Positions 8,201 to 14,796 of a DNA stretch of 19,283 bases are shown in pieces. This stretch comes from WVWW01 sp041568335. Its GTDB lineage: Bacteria; Acidobacteriota; Polarisedimenticolia; Polarisedimenticolales; Polarisedimenticolaceae. The position numbers and the translations under genes were made by a program. Location of the stretch: NCBI GenBank assembly GCA_041568335.1, contig JBFFZZ010000030.1, forward strand, positions 1 through 19,283, read 5' to 3'. The notes under the pieces are model-generated. The model saw only the letters and a program-made list of their open reading frames with translations, ran no database searches and was not told the origin of the DNA. Positions within the stretch are counted from its first letter, which is position 1. The number at the start of each line of letters is the position of its first letter.

Positions 8201-8656
8201 CTCGGAGTTCCCGCCGTTGTCGGTGAACGCGAACGCGATATCCAGCGGCTCGTCGGTGACCGGCATCGTGTGCACGAGCGTCACCTTCAATGAGCCGTCC
8301 GGGTTGTGGGCGAGGTTGGCGGCGGTGATCGAGTCTCCGAGAAAATTGGCGGTATAGAAGCGCTCGACCTCCGGCACCCAGCGCACCGAGACGGGCTCGA
8401 GACCGGTCGGGACCCGGGCGAGAATGCGTTGATCGACCGGGATGGACTCGTCGACGGACCAGATCTCGACGGAATTGTCCGGTGTGTTGCAGACGAGCAG
8501 GTACGTTTGACCGCCCACGTGGGCAATCTCGATCGGGTGCACCTGGGGACTCTCGACGTTGAAGTAGTCGGTGCGACCCTGACCCCACGCGGGTGCGGCC
8601 GAGAGGATGAGCAGGACAGCGGACAACAAGACCGGACGCGTGATTTGCGAGCGCAT
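5252..8656 (-). CDS. Secreted beta-propeller/di-heme cytochrome c protein
   Basis: A 1134-residue exported protein. The start at 8656 has AAGGAGG just upstream and gives a clean signal peptide (MRSQITRPVLLS to APAWGQG); a frame-open extension to 8773 lacks domain features and covers the operator array. Residues about 25-480 look like a YVTN/YncE-type beta-propeller (VCNTPDNSVEIWSVD, LYVMNRLDNSVTIVDP). Two c-type heme sites follow: CSSCH at 489-493 and CQGCH at 653-657. TAALRGLF (about 692) and FHTG (about 727) recall the MauG/di-heme cytochrome c peroxidase family. The C-terminal third (about 780-1134) is unfamiliar, with a glycine-rich tail. It is likely a periplasmic or surface redox protein; the substrate is unknown. 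The gene is divergent from an HTH-TPR regulator. Confidence 0.9.
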   Translation of the reverse strand: MRSQITRPVLLSAVLLILSAAPAWGQGRTDYFNVESPQVHPIEIAHVGGQTYLLVCNTPDNSVEIWSVDESIPVDQRILARVPTGLEPVSVRWVPEVERFYTANFLGDSITAANLAHNPDGSLKVTLVHTMPVTDEPLDIAFAFTDNGGNSEPTLFVTHMTLDGFGVYNAKTLLPLQTGSDLRYAQLSSGQDLDFDGAIDDIALKEPWTPEVHCGRLFLLGHKGGNTTRYDFDLYSEDLGGGNQRSLGNVGSTNWNMEFGTNGDLYLVGGQARNTLRNEETVKNAKSGFVKSMVYVVEDACTANPTIHRRDVNLVRDVAPVLTVHSELIDASPMRGPDIGAKRISLTRAVGKHQALAQLTDVQPFELPDGTVKLFVTAFSSDRLGVVEPDTSKQPLDWPIRHITISPIDAPMAGPRGLALLDADPSGLSEVQPRLYVMNRLDNSVTIVDPVAETVVASFELANDPVPDYIDIGRELLYSAKRGNGFNSCSSCHTDARTDGLAWDLGGDMDVPIPRELMPNNNFSGGVFPADKEFLVTQSLQGLLNWEVAQSIQHLYTNGPYHWRADREDFPAFQGAFETLLGGDEPTDEEMDDYEEFINSVNYPPNPKQPWNRVYSGALGDPNANDPALGIDGDGALRGLKIYMTVNTDGFSCQGCHSLPEGSDNVLTENISGVNPHPLPTPPLTAAPPQPMETAALRGLFQKEARLDIDGSSVPENSAITGYEGLFHTGLAGSGGQSNDFNQATINGFNLRFFNFGLCGPVPFCDLLVDLNQFLHELDWGVGPIVGRTFTADTVNRGFPIAIRAFDEAENQAEAANAGVAVQAVIAGQPRGFWYDLSDGPGVYREEPSQTAFTRGELLALMGNERDRMVLISTPLGSERRVAAPSGQTEPIDGNAPTAVNLMSMVTNDAYIDVDELSKFWDNGNVGFGGTHSHTVRLFQNALLTDGPGDGFGLCSIRHDAPRRFRVAGKGLRHGATLHLFTHNDPSPTALPPDTTLGPEDPDQVALLDIELPLHPTGETTNEGFSIWETAAELEARIYYRLMTGRPLNFPGILDSITDLDFLFIINPEAQPAGSWDPVAWNHHFVRVVNEDGTSIDGGWQEIRIEPGPDCDGGGVIGQPGGQPEGGSAMTLMK

Positions 8657-8747
8657 GGGGCCCCTCCTTGAACTGGGTCGATGCGGCCAAGTGTGAGGTC
8701 CATGCGCGGCGTGGATGTGGGGTGGGCCCGAGTCGTCTGGTATTCGC

Positions 8748-8785
8748 GCAAGGCGTTTCTTGCAAACGTGCAAGGAAACCCTTGC
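8748..8785. promoter_or_regulatory. Phased operator array in the divergent intergenic region
   Basis: Four half-sites of alternating orientation occur with exactly 6 bp between each: GCAAG (8748-8752), CTTGC (8759-8763), GCAAG (8770-8774) and CTTGC (8781-8785). Start-to-start spacing is 11 bp throughout, about one helical turn. Every adjacent pair forms an inverted repeat, for example CTTGCA (8759-8764) / TGCAAG (8769-8774) and GCAAGG (8770-8775) / CCTTGC (8780-8785). The array lies 92-129 bp upstream of the cytochrome gene start, and the divergent XRE-type regulator is the obvious candidate to bind it. Confidence 0.65.
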
Positions 8786-8875
8786 GAGGACGCATCTCCA
8801 AGAGAATCAGCTACTTAACGTGGGCGGCGCGACGGCGATGGCACGCTCGGGGTGGGCCGGTTCTCGTGGTCTTTG

Positions 8876-8905
8876 TTGCCATTTCGCAAGACGTTTGCGT
8901 AGATT
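8876..8905 (+). promoter_or_regulatory. Predicted promoter of the HTH-TPR regulator with overlapping operator
   Basis: TTGCCA (8876-8881, -35-like) and TAGATT (8900-8905, -10-like) are separated by 18 bp, about 30 bp before the TTG start codon. The element overlaps GTTGC (8875-8879) -N6- GCAAG (8886-8890), the same half-site pair and spacing as the array at 8748-8785 with one mismatch. CGCAA (8885-8889) / TTGCG (8895-8899) gives a further inverted repeat in the spacer. This layout suggests autorepression. Confidence 0.5.
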
Positions 8906-8937
8906 CAGGTCACGGTTCGACCTCGGGGGAGGGGTTT

Positions 8938-10131
8938 TTGGGTGTCGATCGTCTCAGCCGGGGGGCAAGGTTCGGCGCCTACCTGCGCGCGCTTCGTGAA
9001 CGGCGCAAGTTGACGCTGGAGGCAGCCGAGAACCTGTCCGCGTCCCTGGAAACCCGGCTGACATCTTCTTATATGTCCCGCCTCGAGAGCGGGCTGACGA
9101 TCCCCAACCTCGCGCGGCTGTCGGCGATCAGCCACATCTACGACGTGCCCTTGACGACGCTCGTCGAGAAGTTCGACCTCGAGCACGGGCGGGGCTCCGT
9201 CAACCCCGCGGACATCCCGGACGACCTCCCGGAGATGGACGGCCTGCTCCGGCGCAAGCTCCGGGCCGGAGCTTACCTGGAGGCGCTGCAGCTCGCCGGC
9301 GAGGCCGAAAAGCGGATCGAGACGGATCCTGAGAAGGCGAAAAAATGGGGAGCGGAGGGGATTCGTTTCCTGCAGGTCGTCAAGTGCCAGGCCATGGTGC
9401 ACCTGGAGCTCTACGAGTCGGCGAAGTTCGAGGCCGAGCGGTTACTGGAGCTGCAAGACATCACGACTCAACACCGCCTGATCGCGTGGCAGTTCTTCAT
9501 CGGTTGCTGCACACGACTGCGGCGCTACAAGCTCGCCCTCACGGCGCTGGAACAGGCCGAGCGCGAGGCGCGTGCGCCGGATGCGCCGGCCCGGATGACG
9601 GCCGACTTCAAGGTTCTGCGCGGCGATCTGCTGATCAAGACGGGTCGAACCGAAGCCGCGGCGGAGGAGTTTACCGCCGCCCTCAAGCTCTACAAAGAAA
9701 CCGGCAACCTCGCGGAGACTTGCCGGGCTCAGATGAACCTCGGCAGCGCGCTGCTCGAGATGAACCGTCTCGCGGCAGCTCGCAGCTACCTGCTGCGCTC
9801 CGTCGAGGAGGCCGAGCACGGCGGTTGGGATCAGATCCGAGCTTGCGCGCTGGCCAACCTCGCCGCCGTCGCGTGGCGCAGCGGTGATGCATCGCGGAGC
9901 GAGCAGTACGCCTACCGGGCCGAGGCGCTCGGTAAGCGGTTGGAGCTCCCGGCGGTGCGCTTCAAGAGCACGTATTACCTGATGCTGACCGCCCAGGCGG
10001 CCAACGATGCGCGTGCGGCCCAAGGCTACCGCCAGCTGCTGATCAGCCAGTCGAACAAGACTCTTCCACCGTCGCCCGAGCTGGATCACGTGCGTGCGAT
10101 GAGCCCACGCCGGAACGGAGAGACCCCGTGA
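8938..10131 (+). CDS. XRE-family HTH regulator with TPR-like sensor domain
   Basis: A 397-residue cytoplasmic transcription regulator. Residues about 10-78 form an XRE/Cro-type helix-turn-helix domain (FGAYLRALRERRKLTLEAAE ... SSYMSRLESGLTIPNLARL), with a longer than usual insert between helices 2 and 3. The rest (about 95-385) is a chain of helix pairs resembling tetratricopeptide repeats, best seen in LRGDLLIKTGRTEAAAEEFTAALKLY and MNLGSALLEMNRLAAARSYL; in such regulators this domain binds a peptide or partner. The start is taken as TTG at 8938, preceded by GGAGG (8928-8932); the frame is open further upstream, but that part would cover the promoter and lacks domain similarity. The stop overlaps the next start (TGATG). 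It probably controls itself and the divergent cytochrome gene. Confidence 0.85.
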   Translation: MGVDRLSRGARFGAYLRALRERRKLTLEAAENLSASLETRLTSSYMSRLESGLTIPNLARLSAISHIYDVPLTTLVEKFDLEHGRGSVNPADIPDDLPEMDGLLRRKLRAGAYLEALQLAGEAEKRIETDPEKAKKWGAEGIRFLQVVKCQAMVHLELYESAKFEAERLLELQDITTQHRLIAWQFFIGCCTRLRRYKLALTALEQAEREARAPDAPARMTADFKVLRGDLLIKTGRTEAAAEEFTAALKLYKETGNLAETCRAQMNLGSALLEMNRLAAARSYLLRSVEEAEHGGWDQIRACALANLAAVAWRSGDASRSEQYAYRAEALGKRLELPAVRFKSTYYLMLTAQAANDARAAQGYRQLLISQSNKTLPPSPELDHVRAMSPRRNGETP

Positions 10132-11096
10132 TGCGTTTTCGTTGCGCCCTCCTGTTCACCGCGTCGCTGCTCCTCGCGGTACCGATGTTCGCGGAAGTGG
10201 GCGTGATCCTGCGCGGCGACCGGTTCGATTCGGACGGTGATCCGATCGGCCTGCCCTACCTTCAATCGATCATCGACGTACCGGACCCGATCAGCGCCTG
10301 GCAACGGCACTCCTCGCCCGACGATTCGGATCGCAAGGTACTCAACCCGGACGGCGGCACCAACGGGGACGGCGCGCCCGCGGTGATCTACGACAGCAAC
10401 CGTCAAACCACACTGGTGTTCTGGTCGCGAAACACGACCGGCGGGGTGGGCTACAAGGTGGTGTACGCGGAGTTCATCGACGGCAGCTGGACCTCCCCGA
10501 GGCGAATCAACCAGAGCGACGGCCAGCAGTACGATCCGCAGGCGGCGATCGGAGCGGACGGGACGACCTACATCGTCTACTGGCAGATCCAGGGAGCCGA
10601 GCACAGCGTGTGGATGCAGACGATCGGCAACGGCCCGGATCGCAGCTGGGGGGCTCCGGTGTCGGTGTCCCAGGCCGGGATCGCTTCATGCCGTCCGTCC
10701 GTCGCCGTGCACAACGGCGCACCGCTGATCGCCTACGAGGTCCATCCCAACGGTGCGGGCAGCTTGCCCAAGGACGTGGTCGTGGCCAGCTTCGAGAACG
10801 ATGCGTTCCTCGAAGAGGTCGTCGCGACGTCGTCCCACACCGAGCCGCTCTGGCCGCAGATCCACAGCCGCGGCGACAAGGTCTGGGTCGACTGGGTCGA
10901 TTTCACGCAGGCGCCCTTCGAGGGTGACATGGCGTGGCTCAAGAAGACGAACACCGGATGGACGTCGATCTCCTACGAGACCTTCTCGTCTCAGGCCGAT
11001 CTCGAATACGACGTGCGAGAGACGATCGCATCGGAAGCCTCCGGCGCGCAGGGCGGCGGCCAGGCCCAGCAGGTGCCGCCGAACGAGACGCCCTGA
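10131..11096 (+). CDS. Secreted BNR/sialidase-like beta-propeller protein of unknown function
   Basis: A 321-residue exported protein beginning with a signal peptide (MRFRCALLFTASLLLAVPMFA-EVG). The start at 10131 overlaps the regulator stop by one base (TGATG), with GGAG at 10117-10120. The body has repeated segments of the form 'x-P-A/Q-I/V ... D-G-x-x-x-x-V-Y/W', such as APAVIYDSNRQTTLVFWSR, DPQAAIGADGTTYIVYWQ, RPSVAVHNGAPLIAYEV and WPQIHSRGDKVWVDWVD, as in sialidase/BNR-type propellers. No sialidase catalytic set is visible. The C-terminus is a disordered Q/G/P tail. Its link to the regulator upstream suggests it works with the divergent secreted cytochrome, but the function is unknown. 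Confidence 0.75.
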   Translation: MRFRCALLFTASLLLAVPMFAEVGVILRGDRFDSDGDPIGLPYLQSIIDVPDPISAWQRHSSPDDSDRKVLNPDGGTNGDGAPAVIYDSNRQTTLVFWSRNTTGGVGYKVVYAEFIDGSWTSPRRINQSDGQQYDPQAAIGADGTTYIVYWQIQGAEHSVWMQTIGNGPDRSWGAPVSVSQAGIASCRPSVAVHNGAPLIAYEVHPNGAGSLPKDVVVASFENDAFLEEVVATSSHTEPLWPQIHSRGDKVWVDWVDFTQAPFEGDMAWLKKTNTGWTSISYETFSSQADLEYDVRETIASEASGAQGGGQAQQVPPNETP

Positions 11097-11124
11097 AATC
11101 CTTTCCACGACTCGTTCTTTTCAG

Positions 11125-11189
11125 CCCCGCGTGGTATATCAAGCCGGATCCCGGGCCCGGTATGATGGCCCGGCGCACCGCGGGGTTTT
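11125..11189 (+). promoter_or_regulatory. Nested hairpin (terminator or attenuator) before the MscS operon
   Basis: An outer stem CCCCGCG (11125-11131) / CGCGGGG (11179-11185) is followed by TTTT (11186-11189). It encloses an inner perfect stem CCGGGCC (11151-11157) / GGCCCGG (11167-11173). It lies 29 bp after the upstream stop and ends 6 bp before the MscS ATG. The GGGG in the 3' arm is the only plausible ribosome-binding site for that gene, so the fold could terminate read-through or limit translation. A TATGAT (11161-11166) in the loop resembles a -10 box without a good -35. Confidence 0.5.
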
Positions 11190-11195
11190 CACGGA

Positions 11196-12119
11196 ATGAC
11201 GGCAAACGACCTGGAAGCGCGGATTAGCGAATGGCTGTTCGATCCCATGGTCGGGCGACTGGTGGCGTCTCTGATCGCCATTCTCCTGGTCGTCATCCTG
11301 GTGCGTGTCGTCCAGCGCGGTGTCGGGCGTTACGTCGGCGACTCGGAGCTTCGATACCGCCTACGAAAGCTGATCACGTTCGGCGGTTACCTTGCGGCCA
11401 TCCTTGCAGTCTCCGTCGTCTTTAGCGACCGGCTGGGTGGGCTGACGGTCGCATTCGGTGTCGCGGGGGCCGGCATCGCGTTCGCGCTTCAGGAGACGAT
11501 CGCCAGCGTTGCCGGCTGGCTCGCCGTTTCGTTCGGTGCGTACTATCGCGTCGGGGACCGCGTTCAGCTCGGCGGGACCAAGGGCGACGTCATCGACATC
11601 GGCATGTTGCGCACGACACTCATGGAGTGTGGGGCCTGGATCAACGGCGATCTCTACACCGGGCGCATCGTCCGCGTCGCCAACAGCTTCGTCTTCAAGG
11701 AGCCCGTCTTCAATTACTCGGCCGATTTTCATTTTCTCTGGGACGAGGTCGTCGTTCTGGTGCGCTACGGGAGTGACCTCGCCACAGCGCGGACCATCTT
11801 CGAGGAGGTGCTGGACGAGGTATCCGGCGAATACGCGAGGAGAGCCGAGGTCGAGTGGGAGAAGATGGTCCGCAAGTTCATGATCGAGAAAGCCCAGGTC
11901 GCCCCGATGGTCACGATGGTGACCAAGGAGGCCGGCGTCGAGTTCACACTGCGTTATGCCGTCGACTTCAAGAAGCGCCGCTCGACCAGAGACCAGGTTT
12001 GCTCCCGCATCCTCGAGCGCTTCGCCGAGACGAACGGCGGTGTCGAGCTGGCAACCTCCACGTCGATCGAGCTGGTCGATCTTCCGCGCGTGAAGGTTCA
12101 GGTGGACGGCGCGAGATGA
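11196..12119 (+). CDS. MscS-family mechanosensitive channel (first of two)
   Basis: A 307-residue inner-membrane channel of the small-conductance mechanosensitive (MscS) family, which opens under membrane tension or other signals. Membrane segments lie at about 18-40 and 62-80, followed by the pore-lining helix at about 82-115, rich in Gly/Ala (GVAGAGIAFALQETIASVAGW). The beta domain begins RVGDRVQLGGTKGDVIDIG (about 120-140), and the C-terminal cytoplasmic alpha/beta vestibule fills the rest. The usual PF-x-VGD is replaced by YYRVGD, and the IPNS motif by VANSFVF, placing it in a different subfamily from the second channel downstream. Its stop overlaps the start of the large ATPase gene (ATGA), so the two are translationally coupled. 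Confidence 0.92.
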   Translation: MTANDLEARISEWLFDPMVGRLVASLIAILLVVILVRVVQRGVGRYVGDSELRYRLRKLITFGGYLAAILAVSVVFSDRLGGLTVAFGVAGAGIAFALQETIASVAGWLAVSFGAYYRVGDRVQLGGTKGDVIDIGMLRTTLMECGAWINGDLYTGRIVRVANSFVFKEPVFNYSADFHFLWDEVVVLVRYGSDLATARTIFEEVLDEVSGEYARRAEVEWEKMVRKFMIEKAQVAPMVTMVTKEAGVEFTLRYAVDFKKRRSTRDQVCSRILERFAETNGGVELATSTSIELVDLPRVKVQVDGAR

Positions 12120-14788
12120 TCCTGCGGGCCGTCTTCCTGTTGGTCCTGCTCTCCCCCGGCGCTTGGGCCGCCGCGACACCGATCCCGCTACCGATCGCGA
12201 GCCAGACCGAAGAACCGCGTCCGGTCACCGGCGAGCCGGCGGCGGAACCGTCTTCGAGCAAACCGGCTCCGTCGGCCCTTGCGGAGGCGGTCGATCGGGA
12301 AATCGCCCGCGCCGAGGCGCATGTCTCGGCTTTGGAGTCCATCCAGGCCGAGCTGGAGCGCCGGAACGGCAGCGAGTCGGCGCGCTTGGAAGCCGCCGGT
12401 ACGCGGGCTGCCGAGTTTACCGGCCGGCTCCAGATACGTGAGGCCCGCTCGGCGGAGATTTGGGGGCTTTACAACGAGATCGTCGGCGAAGTGAAGCTCG
12501 CGCGCCGCGCCCTCGACGACGCGCTGGATCGGTTGGGAAGCCGGACGGCGATTCCCGCCTTCGAGCCACGACTCGACACCGCCGGACTCGATGTCCCGGC
12601 GGTGGCCGAACGGTTGCGGCGCCTCGAGGCATTGCGGAAAAGCGCCAGGGAGACGGGGTCCGTCCTCGCGGAGCAGGAACGGGCGTTGCGGCGGCAGTCG
12701 GTCGAAGACTGGGGCTCGATCACGCAACGTCTGAACGGGTTGAGAATCCAGGCGATCGCGAGCCTGCCGGAACCGCGCCGCCGGCAGGTCCTGGGACTCG
12801 GCCGGGACGGCATCGCGCAGCTGCGCCGGGAGATCGACCACCTTCGTATCTCCACGCGTCTCTACAAGGCCCGCCGCTGGGCCCAGCTCGACCAGGTACC
12901 GGGCCGGCTGGCCGACGTCTTCGCCATCGGGACCGCGACCTGGACCCTGCTCAAGATCGTCGTCGCCCTGATTCTGTTCTCGTTCCTTCGCCGCAACGGG
13001 AAACGCATCCGAAACGGGGCGTACCGGTTGACACGTCAGTTTTTCGTCACGGCTGCGGGGCAACGACGGGGTGAGTTGCTGGTGCGATCGGTCGAGGTGG
13101 TCGCGCCGTGGGGGCTGTTCCTGGCGCTGGTCGCGGCGATCCGCTGGTTGCTCGGTCCGCTGGCCGGCGTTTCCGAAATCGACCTGGCGTTGCGGATCGC
13201 CACGCTGTACGGCGTGTACCGGCTCGCGATCGACGTCCTGGTCGCCGTGACGCTGCGTCTCGTACGACGTTACCGGTTGACCCTCGACGAAAAGCGCGCG
13301 TCGGAGATCCTGCGCAGCGTCCGTACGATGATGCGTGTCGTGGTCGGCATCCTCGTGATGTTGATGCTTTCCGAGCGGCTGGTGGGTCGCGGGCACCTCT
13401 ACTACCTCGTCGTCCGCTTTGCCTGGGTTTTCGTCGTCGCGGCGGCCGTCCTGCTGCTGGCGCGCTGGCGACGGGCGATCGCCGACGCCTACCTGGGATT
13501 GGGCACCCGCGGCCGCTGGACGACGCTCGTGGAACGATCGCGGGATCGGTGGTACGGCGTCTTCGTCTCCGCCGCGGCCTTCGTCCTGTTGGCCGGACGC
13601 GCCTTGTTCCGCCTCGGCCGGGACTTCGCGATGGGTTTCGATCAGACGCGTCGCGCGTTGGCGTTCATGTTCCGGCGCCGGGTCGAAAAACACGCCGAGC
13701 AGCTGGGCTATGCGGACACGCCGCTGGATCAGCTACCCCCGCGACTTGTCGAAGCATTCGCGGAAACGCCCGTGACCGACGCGACCCCGGCGATCCAGCA
13801 CTATCCGGGTCTCGATCGGCTTCAGGCGATGGTCGAGCCGTGGCTGGAGAACGACACCGGGGCCAGCTTCCTGCTCACCGGCGAGAAAGGGATGGGCAAG
13901 ACGTCGTGGTTGCACCGGATCGATCCCGGGGAAGTCGCGATCGATCACATCAGCCTGACCCATCGAGTGCTTTCCGAAGCGCGGCTCGTGAACACGCTGA
14001 ACAAGGAGCTGAAGCTGGCGCTCGGGCAGGACGCCGGCATCTCGGCCGTTCGAAGAACTTTGCTCACCGGTCCGAAACGCGTCATCACCATCGATCTGGG
14101 CCAGAATCTCTTTCTCGGGATGGTCGGCGGATACGACACCTTCGAGGAGTTCGTCTCGCTGGTCGATGCGACTTGCGATCGGGTCTTTTGGGTCTGCGCG
14201 GTCAGCGCGTTCGCCTGGGATCATCTCGCCGCGGTGCGCGCCGATCTCAACGTGTTCCGCGATCACCAGGTGCTGACGGCGTGGTCCGAGGAGCAGCTCG
14301 GAACGATGCTGCGGGCGCGGACCGCCAGCGCCGGGGTCGAGGTCGTGTACGACGATCTCCTGCTGGACGCGTACGCCTCCCGCGATCCCTCCCGGCGGGT
14401 CGAGACCGCCGAGCAATACACGCGTCTTCTCTGGGACTACTCCGACGGAAACCCGCGGGTGGCCCTGTACTACTGGCAGCGTTCGCTGGTTCCGGAGTCC
14501 GAGGGGCGGCTGCGCGTCCGGTTGTTCCGCGCTCCCACGCCTTCGGATCTCGACGGCCTGGGCGACCGCAGCCGGTTCCTGCTGGCGGCGATCGTGGTCC
14601 ACGAAAACCTTTCGCTGCAGGAGGCGGCCGACGTGACGCGCTACCCGAAGGCCGTATGCCGGTTGCAGCTCGAGCGCCTCCGGGATGAAGGCGTGCTGCG
14701 CCAGGTTCACGGCCGCTACCGCTTGACGACGCGCTGGCACCGGGCGGTTATCCGCTTCCTCAAACGCGGCAACTTGCTCTCCGATTGA
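12116..14788 (+). CDS. Multi-pass membrane P-loop ATPase with coiled coil and winged helix
   Basis: An 890-residue protein of an architecture I do not recognise. It has a signal peptide or first membrane segment (1-19), a long charged, coiled-coil-like region (about 50-260) predicted outside the cytoplasm, about six membrane segments (near 268-291, 328-348, 356-382, 405-424, 429-451 and 479-500), then a cytoplasmic P-loop domain. Walker A is GEKGMGKTS at 589-597, and VITIDLG with D660 is a Walker B candidate. The C-terminal 80 residues read as a winged helix (SLQEAADVTRYPKAVCRL ... GVLRQVHGRYRLT). The front half resembles large MscS/MscK proteins, but the MscS pore and beta domain are absent, as if replaced by the ATPase. 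The start at 12116 overlaps the MscS stop (ATGA); a second MscS gene follows. It probably gates or assembles with the channels. Confidence 0.85.
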   Translation: MILRAVFLLVLLSPGAWAAATPIPLPIASQTEEPRPVTGEPAAEPSSSKPAPSALAEAVDREIARAEAHVSALESIQAELERRNGSESARLEAAGTRAAEFTGRLQIREARSAEIWGLYNEIVGEVKLARRALDDALDRLGSRTAIPAFEPRLDTAGLDVPAVAERLRRLEALRKSARETGSVLAEQERALRRQSVEDWGSITQRLNGLRIQAIASLPEPRRRQVLGLGRDGIAQLRREIDHLRISTRLYKARRWAQLDQVPGRLADVFAIGTATWTLLKIVVALILFSFLRRNGKRIRNGAYRLTRQFFVTAAGQRRGELLVRSVEVVAPWGLFLALVAAIRWLLGPLAGVSEIDLALRIATLYGVYRLAIDVLVAVTLRLVRRYRLTLDEKRASEILRSVRTMMRVVVGILVMLMLSERLVGRGHLYYLVVRFAWVFVVAAAVLLLARWRRAIADAYLGLGTRGRWTTLVERSRDRWYGVFVSAAAFVLLAGRALFRLGRDFAMGFDQTRRALAFMFRRRVEKHAEQLGYADTPLDQLPPRLVEAFAETPVTDATPAIQHYPGLDRLQAMVEPWLENDTGASFLLTGEKGMGKTSWLHRIDPGEVAIDHISLTHRVLSEARLVNTLNKELKLALGQDAGISAVRRTLLTGPKRVITIDLGQNLFLGMVGGYDTFEEFVSLVDATCDRVFWVCAVSAFAWDHLAAVRADLNVFRDHQVLTAWSEEQLGTMLRARTASAGVEVVYDDLLLDAYASRDPSRRVETAEQYTRLLWDYSDGNPRVALYYWQRSLVPESEGRLRVRLFRAPTPSDLDGLGDRSRFLLAAIVVHENLSLQEAADVTRYPKAVCRLQLERLRDEGVLRQVHGRYRLTTRWHRAVIRFLKRGNLLSD

Positions 14789-14796
14789 GGCCGACG

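Noticed and set aside
8748..8785. The GCAAG/CTTGC array as a CRISPR remnant or phage attachment site
   Set aside because: Units are 5 bp with alternating orientation and 6-bp spacing, far too short for CRISPR repeats, and no integrase or cas gene is near; an operator explains it better.
6756..8801. A 681-codon second minus-strand frame over the cytochrome gene
   Set aside because: The product is low-complexity R/G/A/P; the other minus frame carries the signal peptide, propeller segments and CXXCH motifs.
12188..13693. A 501-codon open frame on the minus strand opposite the ATPase gene
   Set aside because: It is an antisense shadow caused by high third-position GC; its product is rich in R, D, Q and P with no domain, while the plus-strand frame has a signal peptide, membrane segments and a P-loop.
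13733..14740. A 335-codon minus-strand frame opposite the ATPase domain
   Set aside because: Antisense shadow; the plus strand here encodes Walker A and the winged helix.
12116..14788. The membrane ATPase as a KAP-family P-loop NTPase
   Set aside because: KAP proteins carry membrane segments inserted within the P-loop domain; here all membrane segments precede the Walker A motif.
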